From the NCBI GenBank assembly GCA_016278515.1, contig JADQBR010000002.1:62001-126000 (forward strand): a stretch of DNA of 64,000 nucleotides, written 5' to 3'. The stretch comes from Bacillota bacterium (GTDB lineage: Bacteria; Bacillota; JADQBR01). The position numbers were made by a program, and so were the translations under genes. Under the pieces are notes generated by a model. That model was not told the origin of the DNA. It worked only from the letters and a program-made list of their open reading frames with translations, and ran no database searches. Positions 8,822-16,959 of this stretch are shown in pieces. Position 1 is the stretch's first letter, and the number at the start of each line of letters is the position of its first letter.

Positions 8822-9122
8822 TGTTCGAAAAGTCACTCAAGCACCTGAAGTATAGGCATTCCTTTGAGGAGGCATAATGGCGACTACAGCTTAAACTCCG
8901 TAAACGTAAGCTAAGTCTTCATAAATTAAGCTGTGAATTCCGGCGTTGCTCGGCATTTTGCATGCTCGACGTACACTATCAGTACGCCTCTGCTGCTTAA
9001 AGGAAACTTGACTTGCGCCGAGCCGCAGGCAAGGTGGAAGTCTTAGTTGACTTAATGCCCTTGGGTGAAACCACCTCGCGGCCTTGGACTTCTTGCTTCT
9101 TGCATAAGCGCCTTTTCGAACA
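8822..9122. repeat. 301-bp MITE-like repeat element with 11-bp terminal inverted repeats
   Basis: The segment is bounded by TGTTCGAAAAG (8822-8832) and its exact reverse complement (9112-9122). It is more GC-rich than its surroundings and full of short dyads, for example CGTAC-N7-GTACG near 8971. The minus strand contains an open frame (8891-9127) with odd composition (many Arg, Ser, Lys) and no ribosome binding site, which is probably spurious. The sequence resembles a dispersed non-coding repeat that I recall from Peptococcaceae-type genomes; that recollection is unverified. No second copy was seen in this window. Confidence 0.6.
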
Positions 9123-9127
9123 AGCAA

Positions 9128-9592
9128 TTAAACAAAGCTTCCTCCATGAGAAGCAATCGTCTTGATTGCTTTTCTTTTTTTATTAGGATGACAGAAGAGT
9201 ATTAGGAGGGTGCTGGCGGTATAATCTTCTTTTATCGTCAGCAGCAATCCCCAAAGACTGGCGACAAGAGCGCCGACAGCGGCTCCTATACCACCACCCA
9301 TAACTGCGGCGGCATAAGGCCCGGACGCAGTTAACGGTAATAGCAAGGGAGGATTAATGACTCCCATTGCTATGCTAAGGAAATAGACGCTCCCTAGTAG
9401 GCTACCAATAATTGCCCCAGTTATAATCATTCTCAATTCGATTACTCTTAAAAACACTTCATGCTTTATTTCTTCCTCATATCTACTGGTTAAAGAACTT
9501 ATCATGCTGTCACTTATATCTTCTGCCGATAAATTCTTTACTGCTTCCAGTGCTTCCTGCTCGGTTTTGAAAATGGATACTATTTTAATCAA
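9128..9592 (-). CDS. Small membrane protein, stress-protein-17M-like fold
   Basis: Protein of 154 residues. The N-terminus (MIKIVSIFKTEQEALEAVKNLSAEDI) looks like the ferredoxin-like start of YflT / general stress protein 17M proteins. Two or three glycine-rich membrane segments follow (about 55-118: TGAIIGSLLGSV, MGGGIGAAVGALVASLWG). It ends with KKRKAIKTIASHGGSFV. It is downstream of two membrane proteins on the same strand, 23 bp from the nearer one, so it is probably in their operon. The function is not known. Confidence 0.55.
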   Translation of the reverse strand: MIKIVSIFKTEQEALEAVKNLSAEDISDSMISSLTSRYEEEIKHEVFLRVIELRMIITGAIIGSLLGSVYFLSIAMGVINPPLLLPLTASGPYAAAVMGGGIGAAVGALVASLWGLLLTIKEDYTASTLLILFCHPNKKRKAIKTIASHGGSFV

Positions 9593-9615
9593 TTAAATCA
9601 TCCTTTGCTGATTTG

Positions 9616-10821
9616 TTAATTCATTTTTATCTTTAACAAGTCACTAGTCTCTAATTGTACATCCCTTGAGATGAAATCTTGTCCGCCGATAATCCAGCCA
9701 AAGTTAAAGAGCTGCTCTTGGTTGGATAAGTAAAATGGCTGGAGTAATTTAAGGTATTTTTTTACTTCAGGGGATATAGAGTTTTTATCTATCCAGAGCA
9801 TGGGCCCATGTTTTCCTTTATGGGATAATACTGATGTAGCAATGGCATGCTGCCACTGAGACGGGTTAACTATTGTGACATTATGGCCAGCTTCTGAAAC
9901 TCCCCAGCCAAATGATCGACTGCTTTGCCAGAGCCAATATCCTTGATTGCGTCCAACATCTTTATAGCCGGCAAATCCTGTGGAGAAGGCGTAGGGGTTG
10001 TCACCGGGAATACGTTGAACATGTCCATATTGGGTCAACTGCTCTGCTATTTCTTTGGAAATAACGTTAGGTGGGCCAAATAAATACAGATATGCATCTA
10101 CAGGACGCTTTTCTAAGGCCTTAATTGTTGCTTGGGGAATTGCGTCAGATTCAACAAAGAAAATAGAATGGCCCATATGAGCAACCCACGGTCCTGCCAG
10201 TAAAGCGTATTCGGGGTGGTCAGCAGGTAATAAAACTATTTCATCTTGATGGTTTGCTTCAAGGGTAGCTTTATACTCATCGATTTTATAAGCTAATTCA
10301 TTATAATCTTCTTCCTTAAAGTGTCGATATTTAAGTTTTTTGTTTTTTAGTGTATCCAATACGGTCTGTGTCACGTTGCCAACCACATACACTTTTACAT
10401 TCCCATCTAGAAAATTCCCCTCCGGGTCCAATCTTTCAAGCTCGTTCAGAGTTGGTGCTGGAATATGGTCTTCCTCTATAAATAGTATTGGTGCATCGAT
10501 AGGGTGATGAATTAACCCGATTGCAGCCATAGCGGTTTGCCAGTGAGTTTTAGGGGTTAGTATTACTGCACCCGGTTTATTATCTTTAAAGGTCGCTGGG
10601 TAGACGGCTTGGGTGATGGCTGCAGCGGTTTCAAATACATTAGTGCCATATAACCTGGTCGTATTGGTTGTAACTAAAGGCTTGACAGTCTCTGCATTCT
10701 TGACGTTGATGCCGTAGAATGGAGAGGGTGTCAAGCTGACAACCACTGTTACTGCCAAAAGAAGACTTATAACTAGGTATAGCCAAATGCGCACATGGTT
10801 TTTTCTTCTACTGTAGTCCAT
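9616..10821 (-). CDS. Membrane-anchored protein with cell-wall-binding-repeat-2-like domains
   Basis: Protein of 401 residues with one N-terminal membrane anchor (about 12-32). The rest is extracellular and composed of repeats with the CW_binding_2 rhythm: RLYGTNVFETAAAI, then alanine-rich helices and VKVYVVG-like strands (VYVVGNVTQTVLDTL, AYLYLFGPPNVISKEI). The start is ATG. It follows the 597-residue gene by 11 bp and precedes the 154-residue gene by 23 bp. In clostridia CWB2 repeats anchor proteins to wall polymers; here they seem to form the whole ectodomain. Exact role unknown. Confidence 0.6.
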   Translation of the reverse strand: MDYSRRKNHVRIWLYLVISLLLAVTVVVSLTPSPFYGINVKNAETVKPLVTTNTTRLYGTNVFETAAAITQAVYPATFKDNKPGAVILTPKTHWQTAMAAIGLIHHPIDAPILFIEEDHIPAPTLNELERLDPEGNFLDGNVKVYVVGNVTQTVLDTLKNKKLKYRHFKEEDYNELAYKIDEYKATLEANHQDEIVLLPADHPEYALLAGPWVAHMGHSIFFVESDAIPQATIKALEKRPVDAYLYLFGPPNVISKEIAEQLTQYGHVQRIPGDNPYAFSTGFAGYKDVGRNQGYWLWQSSRSFGWGVSEAGHNVTIVNPSQWQHAIATSVLSHKGKHGPMLWIDKNSISPEVKKYLKLLQPFYLSNQEQLFNFGWIIGGQDFISRDVQLETSDLLKIKMN

Positions 10822-10832
10822 AACTGTTCACC

Positions 10833-12626
10833 TCACATATCGCCTTTTTTTCGTCCATGAGCAACTAATGGCCAATTAAAGATAAGCCCTGTAAAGGCTC
10901 CTAAAATGGTAGAGGCAGACATGACACCCCACCATAATAAGTTGCTTTCTTCAGCCATCATCGGAAGGTACTCCATCATTAGCCACCACATCCCTGCTAA
11001 CATTCCGATTGAGATACCTGTCATTGAAACAAAGACTACCAACAGGTTATCGTGCACAGTATCCAAGTAACTGGACTGTTCATTAGTCATAAGCATTAGT
11101 GGAACGAACAAAAATGCCAGTACAACATAACCGGCCACATAGGAAGCAACCATGCTTAACACCATGGGATTACCTATTATAAACAGGGGATTATCCAGTT
11201 GGACCAGTGGAAGCCCATTTATGCTAAGGATAAAACCAGTTAGAATCATTGTTGGTGCTCCATAGGCCAGAGTGCTCAATGTGGCTGCAACTGCTTGCAC
11301 CCAAAATGGGCGTATATATTGAGTTTGACTGACCTGATGGGTATAGCCTCGATAGGCCAAATAATAAGAATATATAGCCAATGGCCCAAGGGTCAGGCTG
11401 AGTAAAGTCCAGCCATATTTCATATATGGAGACAGATTGCTTTTACGGGTGGTTATGTGACACCATAGCCAAATGGCAGACGCAACGGACAGGGTCAACC
11501 ATACCAATACAATACCATCTAAGGCACTAACACCTTGGTCACCCTGCATCATATAGGGATTTATTTCTTCGATAAAATCTAACCGTGCTTGCACGGGGAA
11601 GCTTATTTGTTCTGTGCTTCCAAAAATAAAAGTATGATTATACGGGCCTTCCGTAGGTGTGACAAACCATTCGCTTTTTGTTTGCCAGAAATAGTTTTCC
11701 AATGAAGCAGGGAGAGACAGTGCATCTGTTAATAGTACCGGGCCAAACCTGCCATCTAGGGCCGGTACAGCTGCCAGGATTGCGCCCTGCCAGTTATCGT
11801 TATTCACTAAGAAGAAGTTCTTTCCTCCCTCAGGTGTTTGTTGACTAGCCCACCAACCAAAACCTGTTTCCCGATCATAGTATTTAGCAAAAGACCCAGA
11901 CAGGTCAGATGCATTATTATCTGTAATTATGTGTGTGCTTGGTATGCCTAAGTCACCGGCAACATTACTGGTGAATTCTTTATTTCCCAATAAATAGATG
12001 TTAACGGATGGTGAAGAAGATAGTTGGGCCAGTTGAGAAGTATCAGTAGGATTAATTACTAAAATCTTATCACCGGTAAGGGCAGACCAGGTCGCTGCCG
12101 GCATAGCATAAGATGGATCTTTATCTGATACTATGATAATATTTTTTGTAAATTGGCTATGCGAAACTAACTTGGTAGGTACGTTAAGTTCCTGTTCTAT
12201 TGATAGTTGGTACTGTTTAAATTTTTCAGGTAATAGAATATCTTTTATGTTTAGTAAGGGCGTAATACTGCCTAATTGACGTTTTAATTCCCGAGGATTC
12301 TTTAAGGTGTTTTCATTTACTAAATACGGAAATATGTTTTCGGTATAACTTACTTCACTGAGTAATTGTAGACTATTTTTCCAATCATCAGCTGGAAGCA
12401 TCAATAATTGTAAGTCTTCCCTGAGAGGTATCATTTCCCAAACTGCTCGCTGTTGTTCTACCCAATCAGCACCGCTGATACGCGTACTATTTCCAGTATT
12501 CCAATGCAATCGGTGTCCAACTTTTTCGGTGTTGCCCTTTCCAATATATTCTTTTAGAATATAAAGCGGGCCGAGAACCATTAGTGTGAGCAATAAAATA
12601 ATTAATACTAATGAAACCTTTTTCAA
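10833..12626 (-). CDS. CWB2-like ectodomain fused to a polytopic membrane domain
   Basis: Protein of 597 residues starting at TTG 12626 behind GGAGGGG. It has an N-terminal membrane helix (about 5-25) and an extracellular region of about 340 residues with strand patterns like the neighbouring CWB2-type protein (NIIIVSDKDPSYAMPAATW, VNIYLLGNKEFTSNVAGDL, HTFIFGSTEQISFPV). About seven C-terminal membrane helices follow (about 370-585). The C-terminal part vaguely recalls DUF4396, but this is weak. It is the first gene of a three-gene minus-strand operon. The fusion suggests a wall-sensing or wall-anchored transport role, which is inference only. Confidence 0.55.
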   Translation of the reverse strand: MKKVSLVLIILLLTLMVLGPLYILKEYIGKGNTEKVGHRLHWNTGNSTRISGADWVEQQRAVWEMIPLREDLQLLMLPADDWKNSLQLLSEVSYTENIFPYLVNENTLKNPRELKRQLGSITPLLNIKDILLPEKFKQYQLSIEQELNVPTKLVSHSQFTKNIIIVSDKDPSYAMPAATWSALTGDKILVINPTDTSQLAQLSSSPSVNIYLLGNKEFTSNVAGDLGIPSTHIITDNNASDLSGSFAKYYDRETGFGWWASQQTPEGGKNFFLVNNDNWQGAILAAVPALDGRFGPVLLTDALSLPASLENYFWQTKSEWFVTPTEGPYNHTFIFGSTEQISFPVQARLDFIEEINPYMMQGDQGVSALDGIVLVWLTLSVASAIWLWCHITTRKSNLSPYMKYGWTLLSLTLGPLAIYSYYLAYRGYTHQVSQTQYIRPFWVQAVAATLSTLAYGAPTMILTGFILSINGLPLVQLDNPLFIIGNPMVLSMVASYVAGYVVLAFLFVPLMLMTNEQSSYLDTVHDNLLVVFVSMTGISIGMLAGMWWLMMEYLPMMAEESNLLWWGVMSASTILGAFTGLIFNWPLVAHGRKKGDM

Positions 12627-12826
12627 AAAAACCCCTCCGTAGAAATTTCTTATGACTAAGCCTAGTATTAAGAAAAATGTGTTTCTTTATTCAAAATGCC
12701 AGTTGCTTGTAGTGGTTTTCCTTAGGATTTAAAAAGATCTAGCAAGATTAATTAAAAGAGTCATACAGTGATTAGACCAACACCATAGAAGACTTGTTTG
12801 AATAAAAATATAAAGGGTGAGATGAA

Positions 12827-13351
12827 TTGGGTTCTAGTATGGATTCTAATAATACCGGTATTGTTCTTTGGGATATAAAGAAGTTATATGCAAAGTATCA
12901 AACTTTTAACGATAGATACTTTAATAACAGATTACCACAAGGACAGGATATAATAATTGAATGGTCAACAAGATTGACTTCAGCTGCCGGCAACTGCCGC
13001 GTGTTACGTAATACCTATAAAAAAAGTCCTGCAAAGGTAGAAATTAGGCTGTCAGTCCACTATCACCAAAATCATCCAGAAGAAATAGAAGTTACCTTAC
13101 TACATGAAATGATACATATCTTAGTTCCCGGACATGGACCGGAATTTAAAAAATGGATAAATCAGATAAACGAGCAGGGTGGAACAGTTGTGAGGCATTC
13201 CAAGGAACCGGCAGCACCGCCCAAGTGGGAGTATCAATGTTTAAACTGTGGTACAAAAATTTACCGCAGACGCAGATTTAAAAGATTAGCAACCAATGCT
13301 TTTGAATGTAAGCACTGTGGCGGACTATGGAATGAAAAGAAGCTGAGATGA
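12827..13351 (+). CDS. SprT-like metallopeptidase-fold protein with zinc ribbon
   Basis: Protein of 174 residues. The SprT-like domain carries the zinc motif H93-E94-x2-H97 (LLHEMIHILVPGHGPEF) with a probable third ligand at H103. A C-terminal zinc ribbon uses C138-x2-C141 and C161-x2-C164. The start is TTG 12827, 6-7 bases after GGGTGAG; ATG 12839 is an alternative. The family includes the DNA-protein-crosslink protease Spartan and bacterial SprT proteins of unclear function. It is a single-gene unit between divergent and convergent neighbours. Confidence 0.8.
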   Translation: MGSSMDSNNTGIVLWDIKKLYAKYQTFNDRYFNNRLPQGQDIIIEWSTRLTSAAGNCRVLRNTYKKSPAKVEIRLSVHYHQNHPEEIEVTLLHEMIHILVPGHGPEFKKWINQINEQGGTVVRHSKEPAAPPKWEYQCLNCGTKIYRRRRFKRLATNAFECKHCGGLWNEKKLR

Positions 13352-13382
13352 ATAATATTAGTGTAATTGGATTCAGGCTGAA

Positions 13383-15035
13383 TTAGTCTGGTAACAACAG
13401 TTTATGCAGTTTTAAACCGATTTGCAGGTTAAATACATGATCCGATTGTTGAAGATTAACACCGGCAATTTCTTCTATCCTTTTCAATCGGTAACGAAGA
13501 GTATGGCGATGAATGAAAAGCTTATCAGCAGTAGATTGGGTATTTTGGCTGCACTCTAGATATACTTCCAGAGTATATTTCAAGTGGCTGCCTTTTTTTT
13601 TGTCATAATCGACTAATGTACCTATTGTTTCCTCATAGAAGGTGTTCATTTCCGATTCGTTTCTTTGCAACAGTAAACGGTAAAAACCTAGTTCTTCAAA
13701 TACAATAATTGAGTTGGTTTCTTTTAGTTTTTTTGTGTATTCTAAAGCTTGTTCTGCTTCGGAAAAACTTTTGGATAAGTCATGGATGGTATTATAAAAT
13801 CTGCCAATGCCAATGGAGAAGGATAACTTAGAATAAGAAAACCTGATGCATTTTCTGATATTGTCGGCAAGCTGCTTTTGCCACTGGATATTCTTTGCAT
13901 CCGGTGATAAGACAAGAATGATGATTATGTTGCTACGCAGCCGGATTATGAACTGGTAACGTGTGAAACTTTTGACAGATGTTTCAACTAAATGAAGCAG
14001 CCTATTTTTCAATTTGACAATGGATATTTCATTGTCTTCTTTTATATAGTTATCAAGATCACCTATGCTGCATACGAAGATCATGCCAGCTTTGTTTAAA
14101 TCGTACCCCAAGAACTTAGCCCTTTTTCGGATCTGTTCGAGAGAAGAAAAGTTACCTGCCAAAAGATCATCTAAGAAATCTCCATGAAGACGGTTTTCTG
14201 TTTCTTTAATAGTTATCTCTTGAAGGAATAGCAGAGCACAGATTATGGCTGACTGGTTGAGGATAGTAAGCTGTTTATCATTAAGTCTCTCAGTAATACC
14301 TATGACGGAGATATAACCTAGCGTTTGATTGTTTGCAGAAATGACCGGCAGCAGATGTTGACGGGGAATGGAAGTGGTGGGTTCATTTAAGTAAATAATA
14401 TTTTGTTTGCGCGCAGATTGTTTGAAATAGCCGTTAGCATGCAGATAAACTAGTTCTTGAGTTTGGCTATCCGGCTGGGTCGCCTCAGAATTACTGCAAA
14501 TTGGAGTAAATAAATGATCCAGAATTCTTATAGGATATTGCAAGTGATAACTTATAACTTGCAATAGGTCGTTAAAACCACCGTTTTCCAACAGTACCTG
14601 CAGTAGTTCATGGCGTATTCTGTCTCTAAAATTAAGCAAATCGAATTGTTGGTTGACAATCCGGGTGAGAATATCAGTAGTAATATGCGAGAAAAAACTA
14701 TCCTGAGGGAGTTCCACAAGAGGCAGTTGTAACACTTGAGCATCTGTAATGATCTTTTGGGGGACTTCTTTTATATAATACCCGGTTTGAATTGCCAAGC
14801 AAGAAAGCTGTTTCTTTACAAGCAGGGGGATAAGTTTCTGTTGTAATTCCTGGTCGTGGTTGAGGCCAAATGCTGTGGTAATTAGTAATTCATGGGGTTG
14901 AACAGAATTGAAATCATCCAAAATCTCCAGTATGTTTACCCAGCGAATAGGCTTATGAAGGCCTTCTATGCCACTTAATAATGTTGCTTTTTGAAATGTA
15001 TCTAAGTTTAAAACGTCAGCAACAGTGTATACCAT
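13383..15035 (-). CDS. PucR-family transcriptional regulator
   Basis: Regulator of 550 residues. An N-terminal PucR ligand domain (VYTVADVLNLDTFQKATLLSG... to about 140) is followed by a central GGDEF-like CdaR region (about 300-440) and a C-terminal PucR helix-turn-helix with the signature HRHTLRYRLKRIEEI (about 508-522). The start is ATG 15035 (MVYTVADV), 9 bases from a GGGGGGG tract; an earlier in-frame ATG has no such site. The gene is divergent from the lysine-fermentation cluster by about 320 bp, so it very probably controls that cluster in response to a pathway compound (inference). Confidence 0.88.
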   Translation of the reverse strand: MVYTVADVLNLDTFQKATLLSGIEGLHKPIRWVNILEILDDFNSVQPHELLITTAFGLNHDQELQQKLIPLLVKKQLSCLAIQTGYYIKEVPQKIITDAQVLQLPLVELPQDSFFSHITTDILTRIVNQQFDLLNFRDRIRHELLQVLLENGGFNDLLQVISYHLQYPIRILDHLFTPICSNSEATQPDSQTQELVYLHANGYFKQSARKQNIIYLNEPTTSIPRQHLLPVISANNQTLGYISVIGITERLNDKQLTILNQSAIICALLFLQEITIKETENRLHGDFLDDLLAGNFSSLEQIRKRAKFLGYDLNKAGMIFVCSIGDLDNYIKEDNEISIVKLKNRLLHLVETSVKSFTRYQFIIRLRSNIIIILVLSPDAKNIQWQKQLADNIRKCIRFSYSKLSFSIGIGRFYNTIHDLSKSFSEAEQALEYTKKLKETNSIIVFEELGFYRLLLQRNESEMNTFYEETIGTLVDYDKKKGSHLKYTLEVYLECSQNTQSTADKLFIHRHTLRYRLKRIEEIAGVNLQQSDHVFNLQIGLKLHKLLLPD

Positions 15036-15346
15036 GCAAAATACCCCCCCTAAAGGCTCACAGTCATTAAATTCTATGTTTTCCAAAAGTTTTCAGTACT
15101 TACTTATAATGTTTCTGTGGATCAAGCTATAAACCTCTGCTTTAAATTCTTTCTATTATACGGACGGTATAAGTCATAGCGGGGTTATTTGTACATCGTA
15201 AACATAGATTACATTATAATAGTTTGCTATTATTTGTGTACATAATTAAGAAGATTAAGAAAGTTAAACAATGTAACGAATTGAATTGTACGTTAAGTAT
15301 AAAACTGTATGCATTTTTTCTTACAATTTAACCGAAGTGGGGGAAG
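15036..15346. promoter_or_regulatory. Divergent control region between the PucR gene and the kam cluster
   Basis: AT-rich region of about 310 bp with no open frame. Three similar elements are visible: TTGTACAT at 15189-15196, TTGTGTACAT at about 15234-15243 and TTGTACGT at about 15287-15294, each followed within 2-5 bases by TAA or TAAT. They may be regulator-binding repeats. A TATAAT at 15215-15220 is a possible -10 box without a clear -35 box. The PucR-type protein encoded at the left edge is the obvious candidate ligand. Confidence 0.4.
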
Positions 15347-15358
15347 GTGTTAGTTGTT

Positions 15359-16942
15359 ATGATTAAGGAAAAGCAAAGGGTGGGGAGGATGGGCAGCACA
15401 ATATGGGACACAGGCATAATCTCGGCGAGCATCTTAACAATGAACGTTAAACAACCGCAAGCGCAAGCTATTGGAATTAAGGGCGACAAAATAATGGTGG
15501 TAGGTAAGAACAAGGACGTAGAGCCTGGAATTGGGCCTCAGACTCGGGTGTTTAACTTAAGAGGAGCAACAGTGTTGCCGGGATTTATCGATAATCACAC
15601 TCATTTTTTGCATACTGGACTGTCCCTTATCAGCTTAAACTTAACTGATACGGAAGAAATACCCCAAATATTGGGGAGGGTTAAAGAAGCCGCTAATTTC
15701 CAGCCTGTTGGCACCTTAATTAGGGGGTATGGTTACGATGAACAGATGTTATCCGTAAAAAGACCCCCAACAAGAGTAGAACTTGATGCCGTGGCGCCGG
15801 ATCACCTTGTTTGGCTCAACAGGGTTGATTATCACTCATCGGTTGTTAATACGAAAATGTTGGATTTGTTGGAGCTTCCTGAGAACACGGCGGGCTTGGA
15901 GAGGGATGAAAAGAATGTTACCACCGGTGTTTTAAGACAAGAGGCGGACTTGGCGGTCAGGAGCTTGATAGCGAAACGGCTGGATGGAGCAGCGAGACTG
16001 AAAGCATTGGAAAAAGCATCCTTGTTTGCAATCAGTGAGGGAATTACAACGGTAGCGGCCCTTGAAGGAGGCGAAGACTTTGGTGCCGAGGAGGTAAAAC
16101 TTCTATACAGGGAAAAGCAGAAGTTGGATTTGAGAATAGAAGTTTTCTATCAAACAACCGATGTGGATGAGGTACTGGAATTAGGTTTAAGTAGAATTGG
16201 TGGATGTATTTTATTGGACGGTTCATTTGGTTCCAGAACCGCTGCCCTTTCCAAATCCTATGCAGACGACTCTGGCAATAGCGGCGTTTTATATTTTAGT
16301 CAACAGGAGCTAAATGAATTCATCGCCCGTGCACACCGAGAAGGATTACAGATTGCTGTCCACGCAATCGGGGAACGGGCAATTGAACAAATATTAAGAG
16401 CTCATGAAATGGCACAAAAGCAATTTCCCAGGTTAAATCTACGTCATAGGATTGAACATTTTGAACTCCCAACCAAGAATCAAATTAATCGTGCAAAAAA
16501 ACTTAAGCTTATTGCTTCGATGCAGCCATCTTTTGAATTTTATTGGGGAGGCATAGAGCAGCTTTACGGCAAACGATTAGGTGAGGAAAGGGTTAACAGA
16601 ACTAATCCCTTAAGAAAGATTTTAGATAAAGGGATGGTAATTGCGGGTGGTTCAGATGCTTCGGTTACGCCTATGAACCCGATGTATGGCATCCATAGTG
16701 CAGTCAATCACCATAATCCAATGCAACAGACGTCATTGGTTGAGGCTTTACATATGTTTACTATAAACGGAGCATATGCGTTAGGCATTGAGAAAGAAAG
16801 AGGAAGTATAGAGGTTGGTAAATTAGCGGATTTGGTAGCGCTTGAAGAGAACCCTATGCGTGTTGCGCCGCAACGCATTAAAGACATAGAGGTTAAAATG
16901 ACTATCATTGCTGGGCGCTTGGTCTATCCCAATCAACCCTAA
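15359..16942 (+). CDS. YtcJ-type metal-dependent amidohydrolase
   Basis: Amidohydrolase-superfamily enzyme of the YtcJ / Amidohydro_3 type, about 527 residues from ATG 15359. GTG 15347 and ATG 15389 are alternative starts with comparable ribosome binding sites. Metal-site motifs are visible in order: PGFIDNHTHF, LLDGSFGSRTAAL, IAVHAIGERA, LRHRIEHFE and IAGGSDASVTPMNP. It is the first gene of the cluster, 17 bp before kamD, so it is probably co-regulated with beta-lysine breakdown. It might release lysine or beta-lysine from an amide or acyl derivative (inference). Such a gene is not part of the classical kam operon. Confidence 0.85.
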   Translation: MIKEKQRVGRMGSTIWDTGIISASILTMNVKQPQAQAIGIKGDKIMVVGKNKDVEPGIGPQTRVFNLRGATVLPGFIDNHTHFLHTGLSLISLNLTDTEEIPQILGRVKEAANFQPVGTLIRGYGYDEQMLSVKRPPTRVELDAVAPDHLVWLNRVDYHSSVVNTKMLDLLELPENTAGLERDEKNVTTGVLRQEADLAVRSLIAKRLDGAARLKALEKASLFAISEGITTVAALEGGEDFGAEEVKLLYREKQKLDLRIEVFYQTTDVDEVLELGLSRIGGCILLDGSFGSRTAALSKSYADDSGNSGVLYFSQQELNEFIARAHREGLQIAVHAIGERAIEQILRAHEMAQKQFPRLNLRHRIEHFELPTKNQINRAKKLKLIASMQPSFEFYWGGIEQLYGKRLGEERVNRTNPLRKILDKGMVIAGGSDASVTPMNPMYGIHSAVNHHNPMQQTSLVEALHMFTINGAYALGIEKERGSIEVGKLADLVALEENPMRVAPQRIKDIEVKMTIIAGRLVYPNQP

Positions 16943-16959
16943 GAAAAGGGGTGATTTTG

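Noticed and set aside
8891-9127. Minus-strand frame of 78 codons
   Set aside because: It lies inside the MITE-like repeat, has no ribosome binding site and looks like translated repeat sequence rather than a protein.
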